A stretch of DNA of 64,000 nt from Archangium lansingense (GCF_026626635.1 NZ_JAPNKA010000001.1:4898001-4962000); one strand, 5' to 3'. Positions 24,286 through 33,275 are shown, counted from the first letter of the stretch. A program made the numbers and translations. Notes: generated by a model from the letters alone, not told the origin.

Positions 24286-26247
24286 CTACACGGTGGGCAT
24301 GGACGTGGTCGGTCTGCGCGTCGCGACCTGCTGGGCGAGCACCTCCAGGTCCTTGTCCATCTGCGGCATATCCAGCAGCAGCGAGTCCGGGTCGTAGCGG
24401 AAGTCCGCCTGCTGGAAGCCCATCAGCGTCTGCAGGGCCTGCTCGCCGTTCTGGGTTGCCACGGTGGCGTAGACGAGCTTCCCCTGCTCCAGGTGCAGGT
24501 AGCCCTCGTGCGCGTTCTGCTTCAGGTAGAGCCGCCCCGACTTCTTGCCCGCTCCCAGCAGCTTGAGCAGCTGGGCCGCCGGTAGCTCGTCCAGGCTTCC
24601 GCGTACCGGCCGGGCCGGGCCGTTGTGCTGGATGCGGTCGTCGTACAGGGAGCGGATCGTCTTCGCCGCCTCGTCCGGCTGTGCGGGGGGCAGTACCGCT
24701 GTGGCTCCACCCATCATCAGCCGCTCGCGCGTGCCCGCGTCGGGGTCTCCGAGCACCACCACCGGCAGGCCCGCGTGCTCCGGCGACGAGCGCACCGCCT
24801 GCAGCAGCCCCAGCAGTTCCTCCAGCCCGAACTTCAGCCCCACCACGAGCACGTCGCAGTCCTGATACCCCAGCGCGTCATACGCCCCATCCAGCGAGGA
24901 AAGGGCGTGCACCACCAGCCCCTGCTTCTGGGAGGTCTCCAGCAGGTCCGTCCGCGTGCCCTCTTCCGGCTCCACGATGAGGATCTGCCGCCCGTCGTTG
25001 ACGATGCGCTGGCGCAGCAACTCGCCGGTCTGCACCTGCATGACGATGTCTGCCACCAGCGGATCGTACAGCTTGCCCGAGTTCTCCCTCAGGTGCTCCA
25101 GCGCCTGGTCCTTGGTCAGCAGCTTCCCGTACGCGTTGGCTGGGTTCTTCGTCAGCTCCAGGTAGCTGTCCACCGTCGCAAGGATGCGCGCGCCCAGGGT
25201 GATGTCATCCCCCTTGGCTCCCTGCGGCGTCCCCGAGCCGTCATAGGCTTCGTAGAGCTGCGCGAGCATGGTGTTCACCTGCACTGGCAGGTTCACCGAC
25301 TCGAAGAGCTTCGTCGGCACACGGCAGTAGCGTTTGGCTTCGGCCATCCACTCCGGGTTCGCCGCGTTGCTCGCCAGGCAGAAGTGGCGCTCGGCCGGTT
25401 TGCCCAGGTCGTGCAGGTAGCCCGCGATGGCCACCGCCGCCACGTCCCTGGGCAGCATTCCCAGGCGCCGCGCCACGACCGTGGCCTGGCGCGCGAGCTG
25501 CGCCGAGTGCCCCCGGTGGTGCTTGCGGTCCCGCTCCTGCATCGTCACCAGGATGTTCAGCGTCTCGATGTAGTCCTTGTCGCTCACCGTCCCGCGCGAG
25601 CCGGGGAAGGTGTCGCCGCTGGACGTCTTGTTCCGCCCTTGCGTGCCCGGGCGCTGCAGCCGCAGCCGGGTGTCCGTCTCAAGGCGCAGATGGAGGCTGG
25701 GCTTGGGGGCCGCCCCCGCGGTGCTCTCGTAGGCGCTGGCCATGCTGGACACGTCCGCGCGGATCTGCGCCGTCACCACCTCCAGCGAGGCGAAGGCCGT
25801 GGTGTCGCCGTAGTAGTGCTTGCGGATGGCGGCGGCGATGGTGCTGCGCAGGCCTACGTACGCGTAGACCTCCGTCATGCCCGTCACCAGGGCGATCTCG
25901 TCCAGCAGCTTCTTGTTCTGCGGCTCGGCCGCCACCACCGACAGCAGCTGGCGCTCCGGGTCGATCGCCAGCGGAAGCACGTTCTGCGCCTCCGCCAGCC
26001 GCACCGGTACCTTGTCCAGCACCTCCGTGGGAATGCGGGCCTTGGCCAGCTTCTCCGCGGAGACGAAGCGCGTCTGGAACTCGGCCGCCAGGAAGCGCAG
26101 CAACGCCGCCTCCTGGAGCAGGCCGATCTCCACCAGACAGTCCCCCAGCCGGTGGCCGGTGATCTTCTGGTGCTCCAGCGCCTTCTGGATGGAATCGCTG
26201 GTGACGAGCCCCGCCTCGACGAGGCGCTCACCCAGTTTCTTCGCCAT
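24286..26247 (-). CDS. MshEN-HD domain regulator with receiver-like and DUF4388 domains
   Basis: 653 residues. Residues 1-150 carry two MshEN/GspE-N-like units (LGERLVEAGLVTSDSIQKAL, RLGDCLVEIGLLQEAALLRFLA), a fold that can bind cyclic-di-GMP. Residues ~225-420 are an HD hydrolase with AGYLHDLGKPAE; the GYP of HD-GYP enzymes is replaced by YDGSGTPQG. Residues ~420-540 resemble a receiver (ILIVEPEEGTRTDLLETSQ) and the last ~110 (LPAAQLLKLLGAGKKSGRLYL) are DUF4388-like. The design suggests a c-di-GMP-linked signalling protein; activity is uncertain given the changed GYP. It starts 3 bp after the YhaM-type gene, so one operon. Confidence 0.8.
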   Translation of the reverse strand: MAKKLGERLVEAGLVTSDSIQKALEHQKITGHRLGDCLVEIGLLQEAALLRFLAAEFQTRFVSAEKLAKARIPTEVLDKVPVRLAEAQNVLPLAIDPERQLLSVVAAEPQNKKLLDEIALVTGMTEVYAYVGLRSTIAAAIRKHYYGDTTAFASLEVVTAQIRADVSSMASAYESTAGAAPKPSLHLRLETDTRLRLQRPGTQGRNKTSSGDTFPGSRGTVSDKDYIETLNILVTMQERDRKHHRGHSAQLARQATVVARRLGMLPRDVAAVAIAGYLHDLGKPAERHFCLASNAANPEWMAEAKRYCRVPTKLFESVNLPVQVNTMLAQLYEAYDGSGTPQGAKGDDITLGARILATVDSYLELTKNPANAYGKLLTKDQALEHLRENSGKLYDPLVADIVMQVQTGELLRQRIVNDGRQILIVEPEEGTRTDLLETSQKQGLVVHALSSLDGAYDALGYQDCDVLVVGLKFGLEELLGLLQAVRSSPEHAGLPVVVLGDPDAGTRERLMMGGATAVLPPAQPDEAAKTIRSLYDDRIQHNGPARPVRGSLDELPAAQLLKLLGAGKKSGRLYLKQNAHEGYLHLEQGKLVYATVATQNGEQALQTLMGFQQADFRYDPDSLLLDMPQMDKDLEVLAQQVATRRPTTSMPTV

Positions 26248-26250
26248 GTC

Positions 26251-27762
26251 TCAGCCTTCCGTGTCCGAGCCCTCCCCACCGGGCTTGCCGGCGGGCTCCG
26301 TCTTCGCCGACGTCAGCACGCTGAAGGGCTTGAACGTCAGCTCCTTGGGCACATCCACCCGCTCGCGCGGCGGCTTGGGCTCACGAGGCTCGCGGGCCTC
26401 ACGAGGCTCCTGCCCCTCCCGCGGCTCCCGTCTCTCCCGCGGCTCCCGCGGCTCCCGCGGCGGCCGGGGCTCGCGCTGCTTCTCCTGCCGCTCGGGCTTC
26501 TCGGAACGCGGGGCCTGCTGCCCCTCGCCTGCGGGGGCACCCGCCGCCCGCTCCGGCCGCTGCTCCTTGGGCTTCTTGTCCTTGCCCTTCCTGCGGCCGC
26601 CCTCCACCGGCGCCCGGCCCCGGGACGTGGGCACAGGGCCCTTCCAGAGCTGGCGGTCGTAGAGCTTGAGGTTCTCCGTCCAGCGCTCATTGGGGTCGCG
26701 CTGCATGGCCTCCACCCAGGAGGCGATGCGCGAGTCCAGCGAGTCCAGCGCGTGGACGATGTGTGCCTCGATCGTCATCGGCAGCTTGGGCGAGCCGTAC
26801 TCCAGCCGCCCGTGGTGCGCGAGGACGAGGTGGGTGAGGTGCTGCTCCAGCAGCGGCGGGAAGTTCGGGATGGCGAGCGTCTTCTCGCGGATCTTCTGCG
26901 CCGTCATGACGAGGTGGCCCACCAGCTTGCCCTCGTCGGTGTACTCGAAGCCCTTGTCCGCGGAGATCTCCGCGACCTTCATCACGTCGTGGAGGAAGGC
27001 GCCAGCGAGCAGCAGGTCGCGGTCCGCCATGGGGTAGTGGTCCGCCACCCGGAGGGTGAGCCGCATCACCGACAGCAGATGGTCGGCCAGTCCGCCGCGG
27101 TAGGCGTGGTGGACGCCCTTGGCGGCCGGCGCGTGCGGCAGGCCCGCGGCGATCTGCGCGTCATCCAGGAAGGCCAGCAGCAGCGCCTTCACGTTCGGGT
27201 CGTTCACGCGCTCGGTAATGAGCTCGCGAATCTGCCCCACGGCGCGGGCTCCACCGTGGCCCTCGCCGCCAGGCTTGGGCGCGGCCTGCTCCTCCCGGCG
27301 CTCTTCCCGAGCCTCGCGGGCGGGGGTGGGGGCGGGGGCGGCGGCCTTGGGGGCGGGCTGCTCCTCGCGGGCAGGCGGGGCCGCTGGGGGCTCGAACTCC
27401 TTGGGATCCAACGGCTCGGGGTCCAGCTTCTCGAGGGCCTCGATGACCACCTGGGACTTGCCGTGGAAGGCGATGACGTTGCCGCGCACGAGCACGAAAT
27501 CGCCGGTGGAGAAGGTGGACTCGAGGGGCTCGACCTTGTCGAAGACGCGAGCGTCGATCTCTCCGCTCTTGTCGACGAGCACCACGGAGAGGAACACCTT
27601 GCCGCTGCGGGCGGTGACGCGCTCCTTCTTGGTGACGCGGAAGACAGTGTTGACGGAATCCTTCTCGCGCAGGTCCTTCGCGTACACCTTGCGCACCGTC
27701 TCCACGGAGGCGTCGGTGGGGGATGAAGTGGGGGAATTGTCGGAGGGGTTATCGGTGGTCAT
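26251..27762 (-). CDS. YhaM-type 3'-5' exoribonuclease (OB fold plus HD domain) with repeat tail
   Basis: 503 residues; YhaM is about 315. Residues ~20-110 are an OB fold (VYAKDLREKDSVNTVFRV, GKVFLSVVLVDKSGEIDARV). Residues ~170-360 are the HD nuclease (HHAYRGGLADHLLSVMRLTL, AGAFLHDVMKVAEIS, HLVLAHHGRLEYGSP). The order matches YhaM/CBF1 exoribonucleases. Added are a Pro/Ala/Glu linker and a long basic tail with repeated EPREPRE units (~395-470), which may bind RNA or be disordered. It heads a two-gene operon and is divergent from the START gene, 46 bp away. Confidence 0.85.
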   Translation of the reverse strand: MTTDNPSDNSPTSSPTDASVETVRKVYAKDLREKDSVNTVFRVTKKERVTARSGKVFLSVVLVDKSGEIDARVFDKVEPLESTFSTGDFVLVRGNVIAFHGKSQVVIEALEKLDPEPLDPKEFEPPAAPPAREEQPAPKAAAPAPTPAREAREERREEQAAPKPGGEGHGGARAVGQIRELITERVNDPNVKALLLAFLDDAQIAAGLPHAPAAKGVHHAYRGGLADHLLSVMRLTLRVADHYPMADRDLLLAGAFLHDVMKVAEISADKGFEYTDEGKLVGHLVMTAQKIREKTLAIPNFPPLLEQHLTHLVLAHHGRLEYGSPKLPMTIEAHIVHALDSLDSRIASWVEAMQRDPNERWTENLKLYDRQLWKGPVPTSRGRAPVEGGRRKGKDKKPKEQRPERAAGAPAGEGQQAPRSEKPERQEKQREPRPPREPREPRERREPREGQEPREAREPREPKPPRERVDVPKELTFKPFSVLTSAKTEPAGKPGGEGSDTEG

Positions 27763-27808
27763 ACGCGGGCGCCGACACTACCACCACCCAGGCGGTTAGG
27801 ATGGGTTC

Positions 27809-28426
27809 ATGTCCCTACTTCCCACACTCTCTTTGCTCGTCCTGTTGACTGGGGCCGCTGAACCGGCCTGGCAGCAGGTGGCCCGTGACGATGGTATCTC
27901 CGTGCTGGCCCGGACCCCCGAGGGGGGCTCCGTCTCCGAGGTGAAGGCCACCGCCCTCGTGGACGCCCCTCCCCACGACGTGTGGCGGGTCATCCGTGAC
28001 TACACGAACTACACGAAGACCATGCCCTATACCGAGGAGAGCCGCGTGCTGGCCTCGGAGCAGGAGGGGAAGATCACCCTGTTCTATTGCCTGGTGAATG
28101 CCCCGCTGGTGGACAAGCGCGACTTCATCATCCGCATCCGGGACGAGTCGGACTGGAAGGAGGGGAAGGGCTTCCTGAAGACGGCCTGGACGGCGGCCAC
28201 GGAGGGAGCTCCCCCCGAGAAGGCGGGGGTGGTGCGTGTGAAACTCAACACGGGCTACTGGCTGCTGGAGCCGCGCGAGGAGGGGAAGAAGACGTTCGTC
28301 ACCTACTACCTCTACACGGACCCGGGCGGCTCGGTGCCGAAGTGGATTGCCGACCGGGCGAACAAGACGTCGGTGCCGGACGTGCTCCGAGCGGTGCGCA
28401 AGCACTCCACCGCCGCGAAGAAGTAG
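27809..28426 (+). CDS. Exported START-domain protein
   Basis: 205 residues with a signal peptide (MSLLPTLSLLVLLTGAAEPA). The mature part has the START/SRPBCC lipid-binding layout: DGISVLARTPEGGSVSEVKA, VWRVIRDYTNYTKTMPYTEE, DKRDFIIRIRDES and the closing long helix DRANKTSVPDVLRAVRKHS. Such proteins carry lipids or other hydrophobic ligands; an outer-membrane or periplasmic lipid role is possible. The gene ends 3 bp from the convergent RlmI-like gene. Confidence 0.85.
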   Translation: MSLLPTLSLLVLLTGAAEPAWQQVARDDGISVLARTPEGGSVSEVKATALVDAPPHDVWRVIRDYTNYTKTMPYTEESRVLASEQEGKITLFYCLVNAPLVDKRDFIIRIRDESDWKEGKGFLKTAWTAATEGAPPEKAGVVRVKLNTGYWLLEPREEGKKTFVTYYLYTDPGGSVPKWIADRANKTSVPDVLRAVRKHSTAAKK

Positions 28427-28429
28427 GCG

Positions 28430-29569
28430 TCAGCTCGCCTCGATGACGATGCCCGACAGGTAGTCGGTGCCGGGGAAGCCCACGAGGGTGGGGTGGTCCG
28501 GGGGCAGGCCGAGCCGGGCGAAGCGGAAGCCCGTGCGGCCCTCCTGCTCGCAGGCCTCGGCCACCAGCTCGTCGAAGCCCCCGATGGGCAGGGGCGGGTG
28601 GTAGCCGATGATGAGCAGGGTACCGCCGTGGCGGGTGACGCGCAGACCCAGGCGCACCTGCTCGACGAAGGTCTCCGGGGAGGAGGCCTCCGGGGTGTCC
28701 AGGAGCACCAGGTCGAAGGTGTCGTGGAGGCCTCGCAGCACGGCGAGGGAGTCTCCAGGCTCCACCTGGAGGCGCCCCAGCAGCCCGTTGGCCTCGCCAT
28801 TCTCGCGGGCGAGGTCCGCGGTGTCCGCGTCGCTGTCGAAGGCGAGGATGGCGCGGGCGCCGTGGCGTCCGGCGTGGACGAAGAGGCCTCCCACGTGGCA
28901 GCTCGGGTCGAGCACCCGCGCGCCCTGGGCGAGGCGGGCGAGGAAGCGGCGCAGCTCGCGCTGGTCGTACGGGTAGCCCACGCCCGGGCCGTAGGTGAGG
29001 TCCACCGTGAAGCGGGCCCCCAGCTCCAGCACGCGGCTCCAGCGGGGAGGGTTGCCGTAGAGGGCGTGGGGCCGCTGCACGGGCAGGCCGAGCTGCCGGC
29101 GCCGGGCGGTGTCGTTGCGCAGCAGCACGGACTCGGCGCCGGATACTTCGATGAGGGCGCGGGTGATCTCCTGCAGCCGGGCGTCCATGGCGCGCGTGAG
29201 CGTCTGGACGACGAGGTGCGTGTCATAGCGGTCCACGATGAGGCCGGGGAGGGCGTCGCCGTCGTCGTTGATGGCGCGGCAGAAGCGCGGGTCATCCACC
29301 ATGCGAGCGCGGCGCTCGAAGGCGTGGCGGACGTGGCGGGGGATGAGGCCCTCGGCGGATTCGTCGGGGAGCCCCAGCCGGCGCACGGCATAGGCGGACT
29401 CGAGGTCCACGTCGGCGAGCCCCAGCACGTGCCCGTCCTCATCCCGGAGCTGCACGGCCTCGCCGGCGGAGGGGGTGCCTTCCATGGAGACGATGTCCTC
29501 GCGGCGCACCCAGGGGGCTCCATGCTTGAGCCTTCGCGCCGCCTCTCGGGACAGGTAGGTGTTGAACAA
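28430..29569 (-). CDS. RlmI-like class I SAM-dependent rRNA methyltransferase, divergent
   Basis: 379 residues. It opens with a PUA-like domain (LSREAARRLKHGAPWVRRED, GLADVDLESAYAVRRLGL). A middle EEHEAD-type region (LPGLIVDRYDTHLVVQTLTR) leads to a Rossmann methyltransferase (RVLDPSCHVGGLFVHAGRHG, ILAFDSDADTADLARENGE). The order matches RlmI/RlmK-type 23S rRNA m5C methyltransferases. The usual motif IV DPPxF reads LDTPEAS and the SCS-like motif reads LIIGYHPP, with no cysteine. Either it uses another nucleobase or catalysis is lost. Confidence 0.75.
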   Translation of the reverse strand: MFNTYLSREAARRLKHGAPWVRREDIVSMEGTPSAGEAVQLRDEDGHVLGLADVDLESAYAVRRLGLPDESAEGLIPRHVRHAFERRARMVDDPRFCRAINDDGDALPGLIVDRYDTHLVVQTLTRAMDARLQEITRALIEVSGAESVLLRNDTARRRQLGLPVQRPHALYGNPPRWSRVLELGARFTVDLTYGPGVGYPYDQRELRRFLARLAQGARVLDPSCHVGGLFVHAGRHGARAILAFDSDADTADLARENGEANGLLGRLQVEPGDSLAVLRGLHDTFDLVLLDTPEASSPETFVEQVRLGLRVTRHGGTLLIIGYHPPLPIGGFDELVAEACEQEGRTGFRFARLGLPPDHPTLVGFPGTDYLSGIVIEAS

Positions 29570-29718
29570 GGCCGTCCTCCCCTCTGTGCGGGCCCCGTGC
29601 TGGCCGCGCGCTATGTGCCCTCAGTGGGAGGAAACATGCGGCAGGTGGGGACCGGGTGCGGGGAGGGCGGGAGTGCCCACTTGGGGGGCAGGGGAGCGAG
29701 CGAGGGACAACCCTCACC

Positions 29719-29836
29719 CTAGGAGCTTGTCGGAGAATCGCCGAAAAACGACTCCTACATACCAACCATAGCGGTGTGTTTGAGTCGCACTACCCCTCAT
29801 GTAGTGGGTAGCCGAGGTATTCCGACAGGCTCCTAG
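29719..29836. mobile_element. 110-bp MITE with CTAG target duplication
   Basis: GAGCTTGTCGGA at 29723 and its near-complement TCCGACAGGCTC ending at 29832 form 12-bp terminal inverted repeats with one mismatch. CTAG flanks both sides (29719-29722, 29833-29836). Removing 29723-29836 restores the usual CCCTCACCCTAGCCCTCTCC arrangement of the dispersed repeat, so the insertion site is readable. There is no room for a gene; a transposase acting in trans is needed. Confidence 0.85.
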
Positions 29837-29922
29837 CCCTCTCCCAAAGGGAGAGGGGACATGCACGGTGACACCTCAGGTGAGTCCCTCTCCCTCTGGG
29901 AGAGGGTCGGGGTGAGGGTCTT
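29837..29922. repeat. Right half of a split dispersed repeat plus an inverted copy
   Basis: 29837-29860 (CCCTCTCCCAAAGGGAGAGG) is the right half of the repeat interrupted by the MITE. 29884-29922 is another copy in reverse orientation (ends GGTCGGGGTGAGGG), so the pair faces each other between the RlmI-like and GYF-like genes. Confidence 0.75.
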
Positions 29923-29947
29923 CAACCTGTGCCCTGGGCTGTGCTGC

Positions 29948-30319
29948 TCAGTCCCTCGGTGGGGCCGGGCGCTTGAAGGCTCCGGAGGTCACTCGGGTGA
30001 GCAGCACGCTCATCGCCAGCGCCAGGACAATGCCCAGTCCCCGCCGAGGCCAGGAGTCGCTCATGATGAGGACCAGGGCCCCCGCGCCCAGCGCCACCGC
30101 GGCGATGACACTCAGCATATGGGTACGCCCCGCGAGTCCCTTCGACTCGGGACGAGCTCGGGCGAGCGCCGGGATGCTCGCGGCTTTGCGCCAGGTGGAG
30201 TGTCCATCCTCGAGCACTTCATCCTCGGGATCGACCAGCCCCTGGGTGTACGCCACCTCCACATCCCTCAGCGTGGGGTAGGCCAGCTCTCCATCCGGTG
30301 TGCGTACGCGGTAGCCCAT
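29948..30319 (-). CDS. GYF/DUF4339-like domain membrane protein
   Basis: 123 residues from ATG 30319 with GGGAGA upstream. Residues 1-50 (MGYRVRTPDGELAYPTLRDV, then AYTQGLVDPEDEVLEDG and TWRKAASIP) resemble the bacterial GYF_2-type domain, which binds peptides. Two hydrophobic segments (~70-90 LSVIAAVALGAGALVLI; ~95-112 GLGIVLALAMSVLL) form a C-terminal hairpin in the membrane. Partner unknown. It sits 16 bp after the FAD oxidoreductase stop on the same strand, so it is probably co-transcribed. Confidence 0.7.
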   Translation of the reverse strand: MGYRVRTPDGELAYPTLRDVEVAYTQGLVDPEDEVLEDGHSTWRKAASIPALARARPESKGLAGRTHMLSVIAAVALGAGALVLIMSDSWPRRGLGIVLALAMSVLLTRVTSGAFKRPAPPRD

Positions 30320-30335
30320 GACACTCTCCCGTGGC

Positions 30336-31931
30336 TCAGGCGAGCTCGCTCGCAATCTGCTCAGCCACGCGCAGCCCATCAATGGCCGAGGAAACGATAC
30401 CGCCAGCGTAACCGCAGCCCTCTCCGGCGGGGTAGAGCCCGCGCATGGACACGGACTGCATGTCCTCGCCGCGCGTAATCCGCACTGGCGAGCTGGTGCG
30501 GCTCTCAATGCCGATGAGCTTGCCCTCGTCGCTGATGAAGCCGCGCATCTTCCGGTCGAACGCCTTGAGCGCCTGCTTCAGCGACTGCGTGAGGCGCGCC
30601 GGGAAGAGCTTGTTCAAATCCGTATGAGCCAGTCCCGGCCGGTAGCTGGTGCCGCCCGGGTCCTTCTTCACGCGCCCGGCCAGGTAGTCGGGGATGGTCT
30701 GCGCGGGAGCGAAGAACTTCCCACCGCCCAGCTCATACGCCTTGGCCTCCCAGTGGCGCTGGAACTCCAGGCCCGCGAGCGGGCCGCTGAAGCCCTCGCG
30801 CTCGAAGTCCTGCACGGACACGGTGACGACAATGCCCGCGTTGGCGTACTTCGCATTGCGGCGCGAGTTGCTCATACCGTTGGTGCACTGCAGCCCGTCC
30901 TGGGTGGGCGTGGGCACCACGATGCCGCCGGGGCACATGCAGAATGAGTAGATGCCGCGCACTTCCCCATCCACCTCCAGGTTCTCCGCTAGCTTGTAGT
31001 CAGCGGGGGGCAGCCGCGGGTTCTTCGCCGCGCTCCCGTACTGGATGGAGTTGATGAGCCCCTGCGGGTGCTCGGCCCGGAAGCCGAGCGCGAAGGGCTT
31101 GGGCTCGATGACCACGCGTCCATCCGCGGCGAAGCGCTCATACAGCTCGCGCGCCGAGTTGCCCGGAGCGAGCACCACCCGATCGCTCTCCAGCGTGCGC
31201 CCGTCGGCCAGCTTCACGCCCGACACCCGGCCATCGCGGTAGAGCACCTCCTCCACCTTGGTCTCGAAGAGCACCTGACAGCCCCCGGCGATCAGGTCGT
31301 CGCGCAGCTTCGCCACCGCGCCCGGCAACAGGTCCGAGCCGATGTGCGGCTTGCCCTCGATGAGGATGTGGTCCGGCGCGCCGCAGCGGGCGAACGTCTC
31401 AATCACCTTGCGCACCATGGGGTGGTTGATGCGCGTGGACAGCTTGCCGTCGGTATAAGCGCCAGCCCCACCCTCCCCGAAGTTCATGTTGCTCTCCGGG
31501 TCCAACGAGCCGTCCCGCATCAGCTTCGCCACATCTTTCCGCCGTGCCACCACCTCGCGGCCGCGCTCGATGAGGATGGTGCGAACGCCGCGTTCCAGTA
31601 GGCCCAGGGCGGCGAAGAGGCCCGCGGGTCCGGTGCCGATGATGAGCGGCATGCGCTCCGGCTCCTTCACGCGCTGCGGAGGCTCGGGAGGAGGCGGTGT
31701 CTCTCCAACGTCCGGCGGTAGCTGCTTGGGTGCACGGCCCGGAGCCAGTTCCACCTCCAGCGTATAGATGTAGCGGGGGCTGCCTTTTTTACGAGCATCC
31801 AGCACCGCGCGCACGACGCGCACGGACGCCAGGTCCGCGCGAGTCACTCCGAGCTTCTCGGCTGCTCGCTGGCCGAGCAGCTCTTCCGGCTCGTCCAACC
31901 ACAGCCCGATGTTGTTCACTCGATACGCCAT
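30336..31931 (-). CDS. FAD-dependent oxidoreductase (NAD(P)/FAD family)
   Basis: 531 residues from ATG 31931 (MAYRVNNIGLWLDEPEELLG) with GGAGAAG upstream. The FAD dinucleotide motif MPLIIGTGPAGLFAALGLLE lies near residue 95, followed by an ERG-type acidic strand (ILIERGREVVARRKDV). The C-terminal AGEGCGYAGGIVSSAIDGLR contacts FAD. N-terminal ~90 residues form the small alpha/beta extension found in this uncharacterised bacterial family. PGGIVVPTPTQDGLQCTNGM is family-like. Substrate is not known. Confidence 0.88.
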   Translation of the reverse strand: MAYRVNNIGLWLDEPEELLGQRAAEKLGVTRADLASVRVVRAVLDARKKGSPRYIYTLEVELAPGRAPKQLPPDVGETPPPPEPPQRVKEPERMPLIIGTGPAGLFAALGLLERGVRTILIERGREVVARRKDVAKLMRDGSLDPESNMNFGEGGAGAYTDGKLSTRINHPMVRKVIETFARCGAPDHILIEGKPHIGSDLLPGAVAKLRDDLIAGGCQVLFETKVEEVLYRDGRVSGVKLADGRTLESDRVVLAPGNSARELYERFAADGRVVIEPKPFALGFRAEHPQGLINSIQYGSAAKNPRLPPADYKLAENLEVDGEVRGIYSFCMCPGGIVVPTPTQDGLQCTNGMSNSRRNAKYANAGIVVTVSVQDFEREGFSGPLAGLEFQRHWEAKAYELGGGKFFAPAQTIPDYLAGRVKKDPGGTSYRPGLAHTDLNKLFPARLTQSLKQALKAFDRKMRGFISDEGKLIGIESRTSSPVRITRGEDMQSVSMRGLYPAGEGCGYAGGIVSSAIDGLRVAEQIASELA

Positions 31932-32248
31932 GCGCTGCTCTTCTCCTGAAGTGAAGCCGGGGAAAGGGGGCGGTTGTGCGTCACCCAAGCCCCCGAATGC
32001 AAGCTGTTGAACACCTGAGGAGCGAGCGGGTGCGAACTTGACGATGCACCCCTCGCATGCCCTCCCCCTGGACCGCGAACAGGGTGCGAAGGTTCCTTCG
32101 CATCTCCGGACAACCCCGCCAGCCCCTGGATTCTCTCAACCGCCCGATGTGCATGGAGAATTCGTAAGGAAGGTGGCTGCTGGCACGCGGGTTGAAGACG
32201 ATACCGCCAGTGATTACGCGGTCCCACCGCATCTCGGAGGACACGTCC
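31932..32248. other. 317-bp intergenic region with one hairpin
   Basis: No gene is supported. A perfect 8-bp inverted repeat TGCGAAGG-TT-CCTTCGCA spans 32085-32102. The right end holds the GGAGGA ribosome site (32236-32241) of the small gene that follows. Confidence 0.6.
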
Positions 32249-32443
32249 TTGAGTACTGACAAGCAGGGCACTCGGATTCTTGCCCGTACTTTCTTCAATC
32301 AGCTGCGCGCGAGCGGCTATACCCCCATGCAGATCATCGGCATCGCCACGGAGCTGCTGGACCTGGTGACGGAGGACATCAAGGGCGAGAACGTTGCCCA
32401 GCCGACGTCCGAGGCCCGGCCTGAGTTTCGGAAGGAAGCCTGA
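32249..32443 (+). CDS. Small conserved-looking hypothetical protein
   Basis: 64 residues starting at TTG 32249, chosen because GGAGGA lies seven bases upstream and the peptide from there (LSTDKQGTRILARTFFNQLR, then ASGYTPMQIIGIATELLDLV) is a compact helical unit. The frame further upstream lacks a ribosome site. The tail is acidic and then basic. It looks like a small regulator or adaptor, but no family is recognised. A terminator follows. Confidence 0.6.
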   Translation: MSTDKQGTRILARTFFNQLRASGYTPMQIIGIATELLDLVTEDIKGENVAQPTSEARPEFRKEA

Positions 32444-32529
32444 TGCCCTAGACTGGCGCTGTCCCTGGCGGGTAGCCGGGCTCCGGGCAGGTCCCGGGGC
32501 TCGAGCCTCCCCCAGGCGGCGAGTGAAAG

Positions 32530-32552
32530 ACCGGCCCCGCGCCGGTTTTTTT
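32530..32552 (+). terminator. Rho-independent terminator
   Basis: ACCGGC (32530-32535), a 5-base loop, GCCGGT (32541-32546), then a run of seven T from 32546 to 32552. It ends the transcript of the small gene at 32249-32443. Confidence 0.85.
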
Positions 32553-32591
32553 ATGCCCGCACCTCGCCGGTGAGCGCTGAGTGGCGAGCCT

Positions 32592-33275
32592 CTACCGGTG
32601 GCCCGCGCGCTCGCGGCGCCGCTGACGAGCGGCGGCCCCGGCGACGAAGAGCAGCCCGGCGTTCATGGCGGTGAAGACGGAGCTGGCGGTACGGGGAGCG
32701 AGCGCTCCGAGCAGGAGGGCGCCGCCCAGGAAGGCGAGTCGGTCCACCCAGACGGAGCGCGGCTGCGGAAGGACCAGCACCATCACGCACAAGGCGAGGG
32801 GCAGGCCGAGGGCGACCTGACGGGCGATCTGCGGCCCGCTGCTGGCTACCGTCTGCCAATTGTGCACGAGGATGGCGGCGAAGATGACAACGGTGCCGGT
32901 GGCGAGCACCAGCACGCCCGCGGCGGCGGCGTCCTTGGTGAGGCGCGCCTTCTCGTCGAAGTGGCGGGTGGCGAGGTCCACCAGGTGCTCGAGCGCGCTG
33001 TTGAGGATCTCCGCGAAGAAGATGAGGAGGACGCAGAAGATGAGCGTCACCTTCTCCGCGAGCCCCAGCTCGATGCCGCTGCCCACCAGGCCCACCAGGA
33101 GGGCGGAGACGAGGTGGACGCGCATGTTGCGCTGGTGGACGACGGTGTGGATGAGCCCGTTCCACGCATGGAAGAAGGAGGCGAGCATGCCGGAGCCGCC
33201 TCGAGGCGGATGCGGAGTCGGCGGCTTCTTCTCGGGTGAGGGTGGAAGCGGGGGTGATAGGGCAGGAGAGCTCAT
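32592..33275 (-). CDS. Diacylglycerol/undecaprenol kinase-like membrane protein
   Basis: 227 residues. Residues ~30-150 match DgkA-type kinases: FHAWNGLIHTVVHQRNMRVH, the catalytic FFAEILNSALEHLVDL with E-x-x-N-x-x-x-E, and DEKARLTKDAAAAGVLVL. Three to five membrane helices follow, with extra helices at the C-terminus (LALCVMVLVLPQPRS). E. coli DgkA is ~120 residues, so ~75 residues here are added. Such enzymes phosphorylate undecaprenol or diacylglycerol. The proline-rich first 28 residues may be non-coding; an internal ATG at MLASFFHAW (33189) is an alternative start. Confidence 0.82.
   Translation of the reverse strand: MSSPALSPPLPPSPEKKPPTPHPPRGGSGMLASFFHAWNGLIHTVVHQRNMRVHLVSALLVGLVGSGIELGLAEKVTLIFCVLLIFFAEILNSALEHLVDLATRHFDEKARLTKDAAAAGVLVLATGTVVIFAAILVHNWQTVASSGPQIARQVALGLPLALCVMVLVLPQPRSVWVDRLAFLGGALLLGALAPRTASSVFTAMNAGLLFVAGAAARQRRRERAGHR

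Noticed and set aside
24625-27726. A 1033-residue open frame on the plus strand
   Set aside because: It runs antisense to the MshEN/HD and YhaM-type genes, is Arg/His/Leu-rich low-complexity and has no domain; such frames arise from GC-rich codon use.
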